Of a stretch of DNA of 64,000 nt, positions 61,296 through 64,000 are shown piece by piece. The notes under the pieces are model-generated. The model saw nothing but the letters and a program-made list of their open reading frames with translations. It did not search any database and was not told where the DNA came from. A program made the translations under genes and the position numbers. How positions within the stretch are numbered: the stretch's first letter is position 1; every line of letters starts with the position of its first letter. The stretch spans positions 18,245 through 82,244 of the forward strand of contig NZ_SSXA01000005.1 of the NCBI RefSeq assembly GCF_021698975.1, in the 5' to 3' direction. The DNA comes from Blastococcus sp. KM273128. Its GTDB lineage: Bacteria; Actinomycetota; Actinomycetes; Mycobacteriales; Geodermatophilaceae.

Positions 61296-63998
61296 CTAGC
61301 TGACCGGCGGGCCGGCCGGCCGGCTGGCCGCCCGGCGTCGCCGCGGCCGGGTGGCCGCGGCAGAGACCTCGCCGTTCCCCGGGGCCTGCGCCTCCGGGGC
61401 CGGCGGGGCGTCCTTGACCTGCGGGGCCTCCTGGGCCGGCGGGCCGTCCGGCGCCGGCGCACCGGCGTCGGCGGTGTGCGCCGCCCCGCCGGGGACGACG
61501 TCGGCGGCCGTGGTCGCCGGGGTGATCGGCAGGGCGTCCTGCTCCGGCGCCTCCACCGCGGCGACCTCACCGGCCGGGAGGACGTCGTCGGCCTCCGTGC
61601 CCGCCTCCGCCGTCTCCGCGGCGGGCACCGGCACCGGCGTCGTCCCCTCCAGCGGCGGCACCGTCGCCGCCGGGGCGGCGACCTCCTCGGGCGCGGGCGC
61701 CACGGGGCCGGCCTCCTCCACCGCCTCGGCGGAGCCGTCGGCGACCGGCTCGGCCGGTGCCCCGTCGTCGGCGCGGGTGCCGGCGAGCACGGCGGCGTCC
61801 TCGGCCGCGCGCTCCTCGCCCGCCTGCCCGCGGTTGCGGCGACCCCGGCTGCGGCGGCCGCTGCGGCCGCCGCCCTCGGGGGCCTCGCCGTCCCCGGCGG
61901 CCTCGGCGGCGACCGGCCGAGCGCCCTCCTCGGCCTCCCCGGCGTCCGGCGCCTCCTTGGCGGGGGACTCCTTGCCGCCGGACTCCTTGCCGCCACCGCC
62001 GCCGCGGTTGCGCCCGCTGCCCGCGTCCTTGCCGCCGCCGCCGGAGCCGTTGCCGCCCGAGCCGCTCCCCCGGCGCTTGTCGTCGACCGGGTCGGTGTGC
62101 ACCAGGATCCCGCGGCCGCGGCAGTGGTCGCAGGCCTCGGAGAAGACCTCCAGCAGCCCCTGGCCCACCCGCTTGCGGGTCATCTGGACCAGGCCCAGCG
62201 AGGTCACCTCGGCGACCTGGTGCTTGGTGCGGTCGCGGCCCAGGCACTCGGTCAGCCGCCGCAGCACGAGGTCGCGGTTGCTCTCGAGCACCATGTCGAT
62301 GAAGTCGATGACGATGATGCCGCCGATGTCGCGCAGCCGGAGCTGGCGGACGATCTCCTCCGCCGCCTCCATGTTGTTGCGCGTCACCGTCTGCTCGAGG
62401 TTGCCCCCGGAGCCGGTGAACTTGCCGGTGTTGACGTCGACGACGGTCATCGCCTCGGTCCGGTCGATGACCAGCGAGCCACCCGAGGGCAGCCAGACCT
62501 TGCGGTCCAGCGCCTTGGTGAGCTGCTCGTCGATCCGCAGGTCCCGGAAGACGTCGCCCTCACCGGTGTAGCGGGTGAGCCGCTCGGACAGCTCGGGCGA
62601 GACGTGCGCGACGTAGGCCTCGACGGTGTCCCAGGCGTCGTCGCCCTGGACGACGAGCTCCTTGAAGTCCTCGTTGAAGACGTCGCGGATGACCCGGATC
62701 GCGAGGTCCGGCTCCCCGTACAGCAGCGTCGGCGCGTTCGTCGTCGACTCGGACTTCTGCTTGATGACGTCCCACTGCGCCTTGAGCCGGTTGACGTCCC
62801 GGGTGAGCTCCTCCTCCGAGGCGCCCTCCGCCGCGGTCCGGATGATGACGCCGGCGTCCTCGGGGACGATCTTCTTGAGGATGTCCTTGAGCCGCTGGCG
62901 CTCGGTGTCGGGCAGCTTGCGGCTGATCCCGGTCATCGAGCCGCCGGGCACGTACACCAGGAAGCGGCCGGGCAGGTTGATCTGCTGGGTCAGCCGGGCG
63001 CCCTTGTGGCCGATCGGGTCCTTGGTGACCTGCACCAGGATCTTGTCGCCGGACTTGAACGCCTGCTCGATCGAGCGCTGCTTACCCGAGAGCCCGACGG
63101 CGTCCCAGTTGACCTCACCGGCGTAGACGACGGCGTTGCGCCCCTTGCCGATGTCGACGAACGCGGCCTCCATGCTCGGGAGCACGTTCTGCACCCGGCC
63201 CAGGTAGACGTTGCCCGCGAAGGACGTCGCCGAGGCCTGGGTGACGTAGTGCTCGACGAGGACGTCGTCCTCGAGGACGGCGATCTGCGTCCGCTCACCC
63301 CGCTGGCGGATGACCATCTTGCGGTCCACCGCCTCGCGGCGGGCCAGGAACTCGGCCTCGGTGAGGATCGGCTGGCGGCGGCGGCCGGTGTCGCGGCCGT
63401 CCCGACGGCGCTGGCGCTTGGCCTCCAGGCGGGTGGAGCCGGTGATGCCGCGGACGTCGTCGTCGCTGGTCGTGCGGCCGTTGCGCCCGGCGCGCTCGGG
63501 GCGGTCGTCGTCGTCGGCGTCGTCGGAGCTCTCGTCCGCGCCCGAGCTGCCACCCCGGCGGCGACGGCGGCGCCGGCGCCGGGTGCCCGAACCGGTCGAG
63601 CCCTCGTCGTCGCCCTCGTCCTCGTCGGCCTCGGCGGACTCGGCGGAGGTGTCCTCGTCCTCGGCGTCGTCGCTGCCGGGCCGCTCGTCACCGGAGTCGT
63701 CGTCGGCGTCCGAGGAGTCCTCGCCGCTGCGGCCGCGGCCACGGCCCCGGCGGCCGCGACGGCGACGGCGGCTCGCCGACGAGCCACCCTCGTCGCGGTC
63801 CTCGCCCGAGTCGTCGCGGTCCTCGCCGTCCTCGGCCTGCTCGTCGTCGGTGTCCGCCTCGGCCTGCTCCGGCTGCTCCGCGGCGGCGCGGCGGCGCGAC
63901 CGGCTGCGGCGGGAGCGCGGCGCCTCGTCGGCCGCGGCGTCGTCGCCGTCCTGCTCCTCGGCGGTGCCGTCGGCGAGCTCGGGGTCGGGCGACTCCAC
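61296..63998 (-). CDS. rne: Ribonuclease E/G family protein (5' end may lie outside the window)
   Basis: This RNase degrades mRNA and matures rRNA. The visible 900 residues start with a long acidic and Arg-rich disordered region (about 1-210), then an S1 domain ([20 protein letters not shown]). The catalytic domain has metal Asp residues in DVNTGKFTG and IDFIDMV, and the zinc-link CDHC is followed by a Pro/Ala/Glu-rich tail of about 260 residues. Disordered tails on both sides of the core are typical for actinobacterial RNase E. The GTG at 63998 may not be the true start. rplU-rpmA lie downstream. Confidence 0.93.
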   Translation of the reverse strand: MESPDPELADGTAEEQDGDDAAADEAPRSRRSRSRRRAAAEQPEQAEADTDDEQAEDGEDRDDSGEDRDEGGSSASRRRRRGRRGRGRGRSGEDSSDADDDSGDERPGSDDAEDEDTSAESAEADEDEGDDEGSTGSGTRRRRRRRRRGGSSGADESSDDADDDDRPERAGRNGRTTSDDDVRGITGSTRLEAKRQRRRDGRDTGRRRQPILTEAEFLARREAVDRKMVIRQRGERTQIAVLEDDVLVEHYVTQASATSFAGNVYLGRVQNVLPSMEAAFVDIGKGRNAVVYAGEVNWDAVGLSGKQRSIEQAFKSGDKILVQVTKDPIGHKGARLTQQINLPGRFLVYVPGGSMTGISRKLPDTERQRLKDILKKIVPEDAGVIIRTAAEGASEEELTRDVNRLKAQWDVIKQKSESTTNAPTLLYGEPDLAIRVIRDVFNEDFKELVVQGDDAWDTVEAYVAHVSPELSERLTRYTGEGDVFRDLRIDEQLTKALDRKVWLPSGGSLVIDRTEAMTVVDVNTGKFTGSGGNLEQTVTRNNMEAAEEIVRQLRLRDIGGIIVIDFIDMVLESNRDLVLRRLTECLGRDRTKHQVAEVTSLGLVQMTRKRVGQGLLEVFSEACDHCRGRGILVHTDPVDDKRRGSGSGGNGSGGGGKDAGSGRNRGGGGGKESGGKESPAKEAPDAGEAEEGARPVAAEAAGDGEAPEGGGRSGRRSRGRRNRGQAGEERAAEDAAVLAGTRADDGAPAEPVADGSAEAVEEAGPVAPAPEEVAAPAATVPPLEGTTPVPVPAAETAEAGTEADDVLPAGEVAAVEAPEQDALPITPATTAADVVPGGAAHTADAGAPAPDGPPAQEAPQVKDAPPAPEAQAPGNGEVSAAATRPRRRRAASRPAGPPVS

Positions 63999-64000
63999 GG

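Overview
This is a very GC-rich actinobacterial chromosome segment. Gene content and order, frequent GTG starts, mycothiol-type enzymes and 4-bp GTGA/ATGA gene overlaps all fit the order Geodermatophilales (a Blastococcus, Geodermatophilus or Modestobacter relative). The strongest taxon clue is a selenocysteine tRNA whose anticodon loop reads CUA, a trait I recall being reported for Geodermatophilus and Blastococcus. No species name can be given from the sequence alone.

Most of the window is the conserved actinobacterial housekeeping backbone on the minus strand. From high to low coordinate it reads rne, rplU, rpmA, obg, proB, (def), proA, (moxR and a VWA gene), nadD, rsfS, a histidine phosphatase gene, degV, comEA, comEC, holA, lepA, (sel locus), hemW, hrcA, dnaJ, rsmE, HIT gene, phoH, ybeY, corC, a cytidine-deaminase-like gene, era, recO and uppS. 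rpsT lies opposite holA.

Accessory blocks are set into this backbone. At 9.7-14.4 kb is a branched-chain amino-acid type ABC system (livF, a fused livM-livG, livH, livK). At 14.7-18.1 kb is a PhnD-type ABC system that looks like the family annotated as putative selenate importers. At 21.7-25.1 kb a two-component pair sits beside an ABC-2 exporter. At 29.4-34.3 kb is a complete selenocysteine locus: selB, selA and tRNA-Sec on one strand, then a WYL-domain gene and selD on the other. At 36.1-37.3 kb a guanidinium-type SMR exporter under a guanidine-III riboswitch faces a small HTH gene and a Clp N-domain gene. At 53.9-57.2 kb is a zinc operon (znuA, znuC, znuB, zur) behind a Zur-like operator.

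The selenium parts fit together as uptake (ABC), activation to selenophosphate (SelD), Sec-tRNA formation (SelA plus the tRNA) and delivery (SelB). With a CUA anticodon the tRNA should read UAG rather than UGA. At least five ordinary genes in the window still end in UAG, so UAG recoding here must depend on context.

Other structure of note includes four 54-57 bp hairpin repeats that share one architecture (5' GG-A/T-CC ... GGCC) but have different, mutually compensating stems. One of them sits inside an HNH-nuclease-like gene and replaces its core. Many genes carry a -10-like hexamer exactly 6-7 nt before the start codon, which predicts leaderless mRNAs. comEC has no stop codon until it has read through all of holA in another frame.
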